A program made the position numbers and the translations under genes. A stretch of 64,000 nucleotides of DNA from Akkermansia muciniphila. GTDB lineage: Bacteria > Pseudomonadota > Gammaproteobacteria > Burkholderiales > Burkholderiaceae_C. Below are positions 1 to 5,530 of this stretch, one piece after another; positions within the stretch are counted from its first letter, which is position 1, and each line of letters begins with the position of its first letter. Under the pieces are notes generated by a model that saw nothing but the letters and a program-made list of their open reading frames with translations, was not told where the DNA came from and did no database searches. Location: NCBI GenBank assembly GCA_943331105.2, contig CALQKH020000011.1, positions 1 through 64,000 of the forward strand, in the 5' to 3' direction.

Positions 1-296
1 AAGCCTCTTCGACTGACTCATGAACGGTGATTTTGATCACAGGGTGCAGACTCCTTGATGTGAGAAATCTCGGATTTCCTGTGTATTTAGCGCTTTTTCA
101 TAGATTTCGGCAATAACTGAAAAAGTCACAGACATATAGTAATTTCAATCATTCAATTGAAAATCACCTGAATCAAATGGCATCTTGAAGTGGCGCAGCC
201 ACCCGATGCCGCAGGCATGCAACTCCTTGCTTGGATCAATCCCTATGCCAATCAGTCAAATGGGCAAGTCCTTTTTTGGATCTGGATAAGTACTTG

Positions 297-464
297 ATGC
301 GCACATACAAAGCATCAGTCAGGGTCAAGGTCAACGGACGAAGTCAGGTCATTGCCACGGAAATTCGGGCGCCCAATGCGCAAGACGCCCGGTGGCTGCT
401 TTGGGCCATGTACGGATTTCACAGCGTCCAGGCTGGGCCTACGCTTAAAAGCTTGGAAGGTTAA
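297..464 (+). CDS. small hypothetical protein (55 aa)
   Basis: A short ORF that I do not recognise. The frame is open from an ATG at 231, but the ATG at 297 (start MRTYKASVRVKV) gives a compact protein that begins with a beta-strand-like segment. Residues 12-55 look like a small alpha/beta domain, with an alternating pattern followed by an amphipathic stretch (AQDARWLLWAMYG). There is no signal peptide or membrane segment. It lies just before the MNT gene on the same strand. It could be a small accessory-region protein or chance coding. Confidence 0.4.
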   Translation: MRTYKASVRVKVNGRSQVIATEIRAPNAQDARWLLWAMYGFHSVQAGPTLKSLEG

Positions 465-536
465 GGCTCCTAGCTGCTCAGATTGGCAAACACAAGGGTT
501 GATCGTAAAATTGGAGTCACGCTAAAAATACAGCTC

Positions 537-827
537 ATGAAACCATCCGACGCCTTAGCTGCCCACCGCAACGAAATTCGCGAGATTGTCCTTTCCCATA
601 GGACTTCGAATGCTCGCGTTTTCGGTTCTGTGGTGCATGGTTCCGACACAGAGGGAAGCGATCTTGACATCCTTGTGGACACCACGGAGGACACAACTCT
701 CTTTGACTTGGGTGCTATTCGTTACAAGCTTCGCCACTTGTTGGGCGTTCAAGTAGATGTCTTGACGCCCGGAGCGCTCCCTGACAAATTTCGTCAAACA
801 GTCATCGCAGATGCTCGACCAGTATGA
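537..827 (+). CDS. MNT-domain nucleotidyltransferase (MntA-like antitoxin)
   Basis: A 96-residue minimal nucleotidyltransferase. The signature GSVVHGSDTEGSDLDILVD near residues 29-47 contains the GS motif and the metal-binding DxD pair. Family members pair with HEPN RNases as toxin-antitoxin modules; the MntA partner adds AMP to the HEPN toxin. I place the start at the ATG at 537 because MKPSDALAAHR is the usual family start; an upstream ATG-free extension adds nothing conserved. The stop overlaps a new ATG in an ATGA arrangement typical of translational coupling to the toxin, but the next frame closes after 12 codons. The antitoxin therefore appears to be an orphan. Confidence 0.8.
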   Translation: MKPSDALAAHRNEIREIVLSHRTSNARVFGSVVHGSDTEGSDLDILVDTTEDTTLFDLGAIRYKLRHLLGVQVDVLTPGALPDKFRQTVIADARPV

Positions 828-862
828 GTTCCGATCCGCTATTCGAGATATTTGATGTTTGA
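824..862 (+). pseudogene. possible truncated start of the MNT partner gene (HEPN remnant?)
   Basis: An ATG at 824 overlaps the stop of the MNT gene (ATGA) and opens a 12-codon frame (MSSDPLFEIFDV) ending in TGA at 860-862. This is where the coupled HEPN toxin gene normally starts. No HEPN-like Rx4-6H frame follows on this strand. Reading it as a remnant is inference; a chance overlap is possible. Confidence 0.25.
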
Positions 863-1070
863 CCCAAAGGATATTCGTAACTCAAAAGATCCGGATTTGG
901 CCGGATCTTATGCAGCCATCCATCGCGCAGCAAAATCTGCTGAGGACCTTGCCATCAAAACCAACACAGCCATCATCGTGGCCGTTGACGGAAAGCCTGT
1001 CCGAATAACAGCCGCCGAATTGATCAAGATGCGGGAACTTAAATCAACTGTGCCCCCAGAGGACGCTTGA
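855..1070 (+). CDS. small hypothetical protein (71 aa)
   Basis: The ATG at 855 (a TTG precedes it in frame) opens a 71-residue protein beginning MFDPKDIRNSKDPD. The middle resembles a two-strand hairpin (AIIVAVDGKPVRITAAEL), and the N-terminal half is helical and rich in Ala. I recognise no named family. The look is that of small antitoxin-like or regulatory proteins found in accessory regions. It starts inside the 12-codon remnant behind the MNT gene, so it may be translationally coupled to it. No signal peptide or membrane segment is present. Confidence 0.55.
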   Translation: MFDPKDIRNSKDPDLAGSYAAIHRAAKSAEDLAIKTNTAIIVAVDGKPVRITAAELIKMRELKSTVPPEDA

Positions 1071-1100
1071 TGCTCTTGATTAAAGCAAGTCAAAAATAAA

Positions 1101-1448
1101 ATGGCATTCAACATAGAAGATATTGGTGAAATCGATCAGGTAGTAGGCCAGTGGTGCCTCAACCGTGTTCCCCCTCACCTCAAAAAATCTGTCGATTACG
1201 ACTACGAAATAGATGGTCAAGCTGTGATCATCATTGAAGTGCGGCCCGCTTGGCAAGGTGCACCAGGCGAAGTCACGCGGCAGCCTATGGCCAAACTCCG
1301 CTTCGTCAAAGCGACCGAGCAATGGCAAATTTATTGGATGCGTGCAAGCGGTAAGTGGAAGTCTTATGACCCCATGTTCGAGGCTACCGAACTCGATGAC
1401 GCGTTGATGGTCATCGAATCAGATCATTACGGCTGCTTCTTTGGTTAA
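1101..1448 (+). CDS. DUF3024 domain-containing protein
   Basis: A 115-residue protein with the hallmarks of the DUF3024 family: an N-terminal helical segment, a central VRPAWQGAPGEVTRQPMAKL-like strand region, the aromatic stretch QWQIYWMRASGKWKSYDP, and the characteristic C-terminal GCFFG end. The length is normal for the family. Its biochemical function is unknown; members are small cytoplasmic proteins, often in accessory regions. Its last 38 bases overlap the 3' end of the convergent SRAP gene. Confidence 0.8.
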   Translation: MAFNIEDIGEIDQVVGQWCLNRVPPHLKKSVDYDYEIDGQAVIIIEVRPAWQGAPGEVTRQPMAKLRFVKATEQWQIYWMRASGKWKSYDPMFEATELDDALMVIESDHYGCFFG

Positions 1449-2079
1449 TCAATGGGGACGATATAGCCCTAAATTCCGGCATATGAGTCCAAGACATTAG
1501 TTCAGTTGCTTGATCTGTATCGGCTGAAAGCCACTGGTCATGAAGATCAGGGGCGATGATGACGGGCGTCCGCTTTTCATCTCCTTGCTTGTGAAACTGG
1601 CTCATGACTGGGTGTTTGTCAGCGTTGACAGTCAACATGGAGAAACTGACGACCAACTCGCCGGAAACCGGATCTTTCCATCGATCCCATAGGCAGGCAA
1701 CGCCAAAAGGGTCACCAGAGGCTAATTCAATCTTCCAACGCACAGCCTTGCCAGACTCGTAACTTGGCTCGTAGAAGTTGTCGACCAGCAGCAGTCCAAA
1801 CTGTCGCTGCCGCCATGCGGTGCGATAACTCGGCTTTTCAGTAACGGTTTCACTGCGGGCGTTGTAGGTATGACGGCTGATCTTGTCGTCCTTAGCCCAG
1901 CCAGGAATCAATCCGAACCGAGCCAAACCGCAGGCCACGCGTCCAGACTGATGACTTTTCACAACCAAAGGCGCTGAGTAACCAGGATAGGCTTCATCTG
2001 GATAGCCAGAAGGCAAATCAACACCAAGGCTTTCCTTAACCCATTGCGTTCGTTTGGTTGTCGTGAAATTGGTGCACAC
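1411..2079 (-). CDS. SOS response-associated peptidase (SRAP/YedK/HMCES family)
   Basis: A 222-residue SRAP protein. The family covalently shields abasic sites in single-stranded DNA through the alpha-amino and thiol groups of Cys2, which is present here (MCTNF start). Other family landmarks are YNARSETV near residue 74, the DNFYEPSYE glutamate region near residue 104, and a His-containing block before RTPVIIAP near residue 165. That block carries a short insertion compared with the usual H-x-RMP spacing. The gene is convergent with, and overlaps, the DUF3024 gene. No LexA box was seen upstream. Confidence 0.88.
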   Translation of the reverse strand: MCTNFTTTKRTQWVKESLGVDLPSGYPDEAYPGYSAPLVVKSHQSGRVACGLARFGLIPGWAKDDKISRHTYNARSETVTEKPSYRTAWRQRQFGLLLVDNFYEPSYESGKAVRWKIELASGDPFGVACLWDRWKDPVSGELVVSFSMLTVNADKHPVMSQFHKQGDEKRTPVIIAPDLHDQWLSADTDQATELMSWTHMPEFRAISSPLINQRSSRNDLIR

Positions 2080-2120
2080 GTACTGAATTCAAAAATGTGG
2101 ATGCCAACTGGTCTGACCCA

Positions 2121-2330
2121 TCACTTCCACCGAAGGTCAAGCTTTCTGTTGTGCGCAGCACAGTCACGGAGATAAAGATTGATCAGGCTTTTGTACGGGA
2201 CACCGACCTGTTCAGATATTCCTTTGAAGTACCCGATCAAGTCTTCGTCCAGCCGAATAGTGATCTGCTTCACCAGCTGCGATGCATAAGGATTTTTGCG
2301 CGCATTGGTGAAGTCGTATTCTTTTTTCAT
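2121..2330 (-). CDS. BrnA-like ribbon-helix-helix antitoxin
   Basis: A 69-residue protein beginning MKKEYDF, with a ribbon-helix-helix domain (KQITIRLDEDLIGYF, then two helices ending in YLRDCAAHNRKL). This pattern matches BrnA/CopG-type antitoxins, which bind operator DNA as dimers and neutralise BrnT-type RNases. No BrnT (DUF497) frame is present beside it. It lies downstream of the XRE gene at the end of a four-gene minus-strand cluster. The frame extends upstream to 2354, overlapping the XRE stop, but the internal Met gives the conventional family start. Confidence 0.72.
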   Translation of the reverse strand: MKKEYDFTNARKNPYASQLVKQITIRLDEDLIGYFKGISEQVGVPYKSLINLYLRDCAAHNRKLDLRWK

Positions 2331-2350
2331 AGTATGTGGAGGACACCAAG

Positions 2351-2584
2351 TCACTCAACAGACAGCTCAACTTTGCACCCAACACGTGATGCCAAAGTTA
2401 TGAGCATATCGAGGCTGAACTTTTCAGTCTTACCGCTCAAAAGATCACTCACCCTGCTTTGAGCCACCCCAAAGCGTTGAGCAACTTGAGCTTGAGTCCA
2501 ACCTTCTGATTGGACAATAAGGCGAACGTGGTTTACCAGCTCCGCTCGCATCTCCATAACCTTGGCGTGCGCTAAATCACCCAC
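2351..2584 (-). CDS. XRE-family helix-turn-helix protein (HigA-like)
   Basis: A 77-residue DNA-binding protein. The HTH is clear at residues 28-55: GWTQAQVAQRFGVAQSRVSD followed by LLSGKTEKFSLDMLI. The tail resembles XRE antitoxins and regulators of the HigA/HTH_37 group. It starts 8 bp inside the end of the DUF2283 gene and overlaps the frame of the ribbon-helix-helix gene downstream, so it is probably cotranscribed with both. No RelE/HigB toxin is next to it, so whether it works as an antitoxin or as a cluster autoregulator cannot be decided. Confidence 0.78.
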   Translation of the reverse strand: MGDLAHAKVMEMRAELVNHVRLIVQSEGWTQAQVAQRFGVAQSRVSDLLSGKTEKFSLDMLITLASRVGCKVELSVE

Positions 2585-2777
2585 CCACCAACTCCATAGC
2601 TAACTCGCGGGGGTTATCTGTGCGTTCGCTCACGTCTAGCATTTCAATGCCCAGCACTTTTCCGTCGACGTCGTAGTCAAACACAACACCGGGTCGAATT
2701 TCTTCACTCTCGGCCACAGTGCCTGCACGCAAGCGGATATACATGGCATCGGCTTGCTGGTCGTATTCAATTTTCAT
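2577..2777 (-). CDS. DUF2283 domain-containing protein
   Basis: A 66-residue protein with the DUF2283 pattern: MKIEYDQQADAMYIRL at the start, then a VVFDYDVDGKVLGIEMLDVS block. The length is typical. Genes of this family commonly sit next to DUF4258 genes in toxin-antitoxin-like pairs, and that pairing is seen here: the ATG overlaps the TGA of the DUF4258 pseudogene by ATGA. The function is not established. It is probably cotranscribed with the XRE and ribbon-helix-helix genes. Confidence 0.82.
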   Translation of the reverse strand: MKIEYDQQADAMYIRLRAGTVAESEEIRPGVVFDYDVDGKVLGIEMLDVSERTDNPRELAMELVGG

Positions 2778-3028
2778 GGTGAAACCCCATATTTTTCATA
2801 CTTGCTGGTTGCCATCACAGTGACGACCAACACAACAACATGACCTTCGCTGATGACTCGAAGTAATTGCTTGGCACCACTTCGTTCGATGAAACCTTGC
2901 GACTCAATACGTCCTCGGTCGGCAGATATTTGCCTAAAAGGATTTTTCAGCGTCGCCTCAACTTCCTGCTGGCTGATACCACGCTGAACAATGCGGGCTT
3001 GAGCATGTTATGTGTAGGTGATTGTCAT
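2774..3028 (-). pseudogene. DUF4258 gene with a premature stop at codon 7
   Basis: The minus strand from an ATG at 3026-3028 reads MTITYT, then TAA at 3008-3010, then an open frame (HAQARIVQRGISQQEVEATL and onward to a TGA at 2774) with a clear DUF4258 pattern, including a FIERSGAKQLLRVI strand region. The family normally has Lys or Arg before the first His (TKHA), so one base change in AAA would give the TAA. There is no in-frame ATG, GTG or TTG start soon after the stop. The gene is most likely inactive, or else translated by readthrough. Confidence 0.75.
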
Positions 3029-3035
3029 TTTTTTA

Positions 3036-3064
3036 ATTATATAAATACTTTTATAATCATGCAA
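3036..3064 (-). promoter_or_regulatory. candidate promoter of the DUF4258/DUF2283/XRE cluster
   Basis: A perfect TATAAT lies on the minus strand at 3041-3036. A weak TTGCAT -35 hexamer (3064-3059) stands 17 bp upstream in an AT-rich stretch. The -10 box is only 7 bp from the ATG at 3028, so a transcript would have almost no leader. Confidence 0.4.
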
Positions 3065-3072
3065 AATTCATT

Positions 3073-3429
3073 TCAATACTCACTAGGCAGCATGATCACC
3101 CAATGCTCCCCGTCCCAGCAGGCGTAAAGCGTTTGCTCGGACAAGGGGAAGTCAGTGAACGGTATCTCTTGACGGACGTGCTCATGACCGTTGCCGTCTT
3201 CGTAAACCATGGTAGCTCGGGTACCCTGCACTGTGACGCGAACCAGCACAAACCAATCCGCTGTGCCGATTTCGCTGAGGTGACTGGCCACAGCATCCAT
3301 CATCCAAAAACACTCGGCCTCTTCAGCAAGATATTTGGTGCCATCTGTCAACAGATGCCTGCGACTGATTCGGTAATAGCGCTCTGTGCCGGTGAAGTGT
3401 GACAGCTGGCTTGCATCAAAATTTTTCAT
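3073..3429 (-). CDS. DUF6876 family protein
   Basis: A 118-residue protein that begins with a helical segment and FTGTERYYR, followed by TDGTKYLAEEAECFWMMDAV, which is the characteristic DUF6876 block. The C-terminal half (TDFPLSEQTLYACWDG, then EHWVIMLPSEY) also fits. Members are small proteins of unknown function, common on plasmids, phages and integrative elements. The start is 1 bp after the stop of the upstream coiled-coil gene, so the two are cotranscribed. This supports a mobile origin for the region. Confidence 0.75.
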   Translation of the reverse strand: MKNFDASQLSHFTGTERYYRISRRHLLTDGTKYLAEEAECFWMMDAVASHLSEIGTADWFVLVRVTVQGTRATMVYEDGNGHEHVRQEIPFTDFPLSEQTLYACWDGEHWVIMLPSEY

Positions 3430-3430
3430 C

Positions 3431-3706
3431 TCAAAACTCCGACTTGGCCAAAGCCGCCTGACTGTTGGCCAGCAGGTCGATGCGTAAATTGGGCATGATG
3501 TTGCAGACCAGATGGTTGATGGACCAGTTCAATATCTGCGCACGCTCACGGTCTGTTGCGGCCTCCTCCATGCGTTCCAGGTAGCGGTCCATCTCGTAGT
3601 GAGTACGCTGCAGGTGGTTGATGGCCTCCTGCATTTGTTGCACAGCTTGTTCCCGTGCATGCTTGGCTTCATAAGCTGCCAATTCTGTGGCTTGGATCGA
3701 TGTCAT
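3431..3706 (-). CDS. small helical (coiled-coil) hypothetical protein
   Basis: A 91-residue protein from an ATG at 3706, which has an AGGA ribosome-binding site about 8 bases upstream; the frame is open to an ATG at 3736. Residues 5-55 form a long, charged amphipathic helix (EAKHAREQAVQQMQEAINHL and onward) that suggests a coiled coil. The C-terminal part (LRIDLLANSQAALAKSEF) is also helical. I recognise no family. It precedes the DUF6876 gene with 1 bp between them and probably forms a two-gene operon of mobile-element type. Confidence 0.6.
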   Translation of the reverse strand: MTSIQATELAAYEAKHAREQAVQQMQEAINHLQRTHYEMDRYLERMEEAATDRERAQILNWSINHLVCNIMPNLRIDLLANSQAALAKSEF

Positions 3707-3736
3707 CGGAGAGTCCTTTTTCGTTTGCATGCCCAC

Positions 3737-4256
3737 AGTTTTGTGTCAGACACGCAGATGGACAACCGATTTCAAGAGTCCCGACAGATTGGACGGATAC
3801 CGACTCAACACCGCTTTTTGAGTCTGTTCGTTTTTGGCATTGAGTTGTAGTTGTGTGTTATTTGTTCGGCGCTCAAGGCTTACATGCGCCAAGCAGCACA
3901 CACAAAAAGTCCATGCGTAAAACGCCCTACAACACGTTTTTCTCTGGGTCCGAATACTCAGAGTGCTGACTCAACCGATCAGCGCTTGTAGGGCTTATTT
4001 GACGCCCTGCTCTGCTGGGCACTGAAAGAGTGCGAGATCGCGGCGGAAATCTATGAAAAACATGCTTTTACAAGATTTCGCTGGTTGAGCGTTGAAATCA
4101 TTGAAGAAAATTTCAGTGAAAAAGTTATCCACAGGAAGTTCATCCTGAGCCAGATCTAGCCTGAAACCCGCCACTTTGGCGGGTCTCCGGTTGTCCAGAT
4201 AAATATGTGAAAACACAATGCAATTAACGCAAACACATGATTACAGGAGAACTGAA
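3737..4256. other. intergenic region with a short inverted repeat family and no convincing gene
   Basis: This stretch has no convincing gene. It contains an inverted pair of a short GTAGGGC element (3915-3937 and 3982-4007), a 7-bp-stem hairpin at 4166-4184 with no T run, and a single TTATCCACA (DnaA-box-like) at 4125-4133. A 73-codon minus-strand frame at 3995-4216 has no family resemblance and is not called. The 3' part supplies the leader and ribosome-binding site of the integrase stub. Confidence 0.6.
3982..4007 (+). repeat. short GTAGGGCTT element, copy matched at 35.9 kb
   Basis: The 26 bases starting GCGCTTGTAGGGCTT match the reverse complement of 35891-35915 at 23 positions with one gap. 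A weaker inverted copy lies at 3915-3937. The function is unknown. Confidence 0.5.
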
Positions 4257-4412
4257 ATGGCACAGGCAAAAACACTGACAAAAGACGAACTGGCACGGGT
4301 ACTGGACTACATAGACACGCGACGCTTTGCGCAACGCAACCGGGCCATGATGTTGCTCACCCGTATCTGTACTGGCAAGCGAACTGAAAATATTCCAGAA
4401 TTTCATAGCTGA
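4257..4412 (+). pseudogene. 5' stub of a tyrosine recombinase (integrase)
   Basis: A good ribosome-binding site (CAGGAG) precedes an ATG at 4257. The frame reads MAQAKTLTKDELARVLDYI then DTRRFAQRNRAMMLLT. This is the N-terminal helical opening of a family of tyrosine recombinases, normally followed by a GLRVGEIA-type motif. Here the similarity ends near 4370, and the frame closes at 4412 after unrelated residues (GKRTENIPEFHS). The whole catalytic domain is missing. The stub abuts the 3' end of the convergent helicase/macro chimera, so both look like edges of a deletion or insertion scar. Confidence 0.7.
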
Positions 4413-4419
4413 TTCCCCA

Positions 4420-5313
4420 TCATTGAACTGTGCTGGTCTGAACTTCAGCATTCGCTGATTCGAACAACTGAACCATGTCCGCATCGGTCAGGCAAATGCG
4501 CACGGTTTGCAGAAAAGGTGCCAACTCGTCCGAACGATGGAGCGCCTGACAAATGATTCGGGCAGCCAACATCGGTGGGAACTTAAACATCCCCGTGCCA
4601 ATGGCAGGCAAGGCTAAGCTTCGGATGTCATTTTCATTGGCCAAGCGGAGCATCGACTCCAACGCCATCTGCATGTATTTCTCGGGCTCATCGTTATTGA
4701 TGTAGTGCGCTGATCGCACATGGATGATCCAGGGGTTCTTGCGCAAAGTGTCGCGGTCGGTGATCACAGCGGTGGACGTCATGACCGTGCCCTGCCCTGT
4801 GCCCACGGCGTTGCCGCCCACATACAAGCCCACACGCAAACCCTTAAAGGCTGGCACAGTGGCCACCAGCTCGGCAAATCGCCGCGCCTGGTCCGAAGCC
4901 AAAGCATTCATGGGGTAAATGACCAAGGCCTTGACGCCAGACTCTTTTGCGGCCAAGGCGCGGGCGCAATGGTCCAGCACTGGGTACACAAAACACTCGG
5001 TCTTGCCACTGCCCGTGCCCGTGGCCACCAAGGTGCTGCTGGCCATATGCTGAGACGACAAGCGTTGCCAAGCGCCCTCTTGATGAGAGAACCCCGGAAA
5101 CTGCGTTTCAAAAGTCTTGAAGAACTGCTTGCCCGACGCACCCGGCGTGAACGGCAGGCCCAACTGTAAATACGGACCCTTGAGCCAACCGTTTGGGTCT
5201 TTGACAAAGCGGGCCATGATGCCGCTCATGAAGTCGTCAGACGCCTCGAAACCCGTGGTCAAGAATTGCCTTAGGCCTTCCTGAATGTCTTTGGCCAGTA
5301 GTGATGGAAGCAT
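4420..5313 (-). CDS. chimera of a DruE/DrmA/YprA-like helicase N-terminus and a macro-domain C-terminus
   Basis: This is a 297-residue fusion. Residues 1-194 match the start of large DUF1998-type defence helicases (DruE/DrmA/YprA group): a Q-rich leader, Walker A TGTGSGKT at 98-105, motif Ia YPMNALASDQA near 133, and ITDRDTLRKNP at 184-194. That block normally leads into the DILLTN motif. From residue 195 the protein switches to the C-terminal half of a macro (ADP-ribose-binding) domain: WIIHVRSAHYI, then DEPEKYMQMA, then PAIGTGMFKFPP near 236-247. The helicase lacks motifs II-VI and the macro domain lacks its first half. The most likely origin is an in-frame deletion; function is doubtful. 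It may be the tail of the zor operon. Confidence 0.72.
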   Translation of the reverse strand: MLPSLLAKDIQEGLRQFLTTGFEASDDFMSGIMARFVKDPNGWLKGPYLQLGLPFTPGASGKQFFKTFETQFPGFSHQEGAWQRLSSQHMASSTLVATGTGSGKTECFVYPVLDHCARALAAKESGVKALVIYPMNALASDQARRFAELVATVPAFKGLRVGLYVGGNAVGTGQGTVMTSTAVITDRDTLRKNPWIIHVRSAHYINNDEPEKYMQMALESMLRLANENDIRSLALPAIGTGMFKFPPMLAARIICQALHRSDELAPFLQTVRICLTDADMVQLFESANAEVQTSTVQ

Positions 5314-5388
5314 TTATTTTTTATCCCTTGAAGCTTTTATTGAGTGCTCTTGAGTCCAAAGTAGAGATTCCTACAAGTGCCAGTCACT

Positions 5389-5517
5389 TCACTTATCGTT
5401 TCTTTTTAGGTTCTTTGACCATTGGCCGACGGAGAAAATTTCCCAACGGTCACCCACGCGCCTGACTGGAATGGTGACCTGTTCGGACCAGTCGGGGTCG
5501 TGATAGCTACCTTGCAT
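5389..5517 (-). CDS. 42-codon ORF after zorD, probable gene fragment
   Basis: An ATG at 5517, with AGGAG seven bases upstream, opens a frame of 42 residues (start MQGSYHDPDWSEQVTIPVRR) 13 bp after the zorD stop. The VTIPVRRVGDRWEIF segment looks like the N-terminus of a larger beta-rich protein, and the last ten residues look like non-homologous run-off. It may be the truncated start of a gene that once stood between zorD and the downstream helicase. I do not recognise a family. Confidence 0.4.
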   Translation of the reverse strand: MQGSYHDPDWSEQVTIPVRRVGDRWEIFSVGQWSKNLKRNDK

Positions 5518-5530
5518 CAACTTACTCCTA

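Noticed and set aside
4125..4133. Single TTATCCACA DnaA-box-like site
   Set aside because: A lone nine-base match with no cluster, no replication gene and no AT-rich unwinding region gives no support for an origin.
3995..4216. 73-codon minus-strand frame before the integrase stub
   Set aside because: No ribosome site, no family resemblance, and it overlaps repeat-rich sequence.
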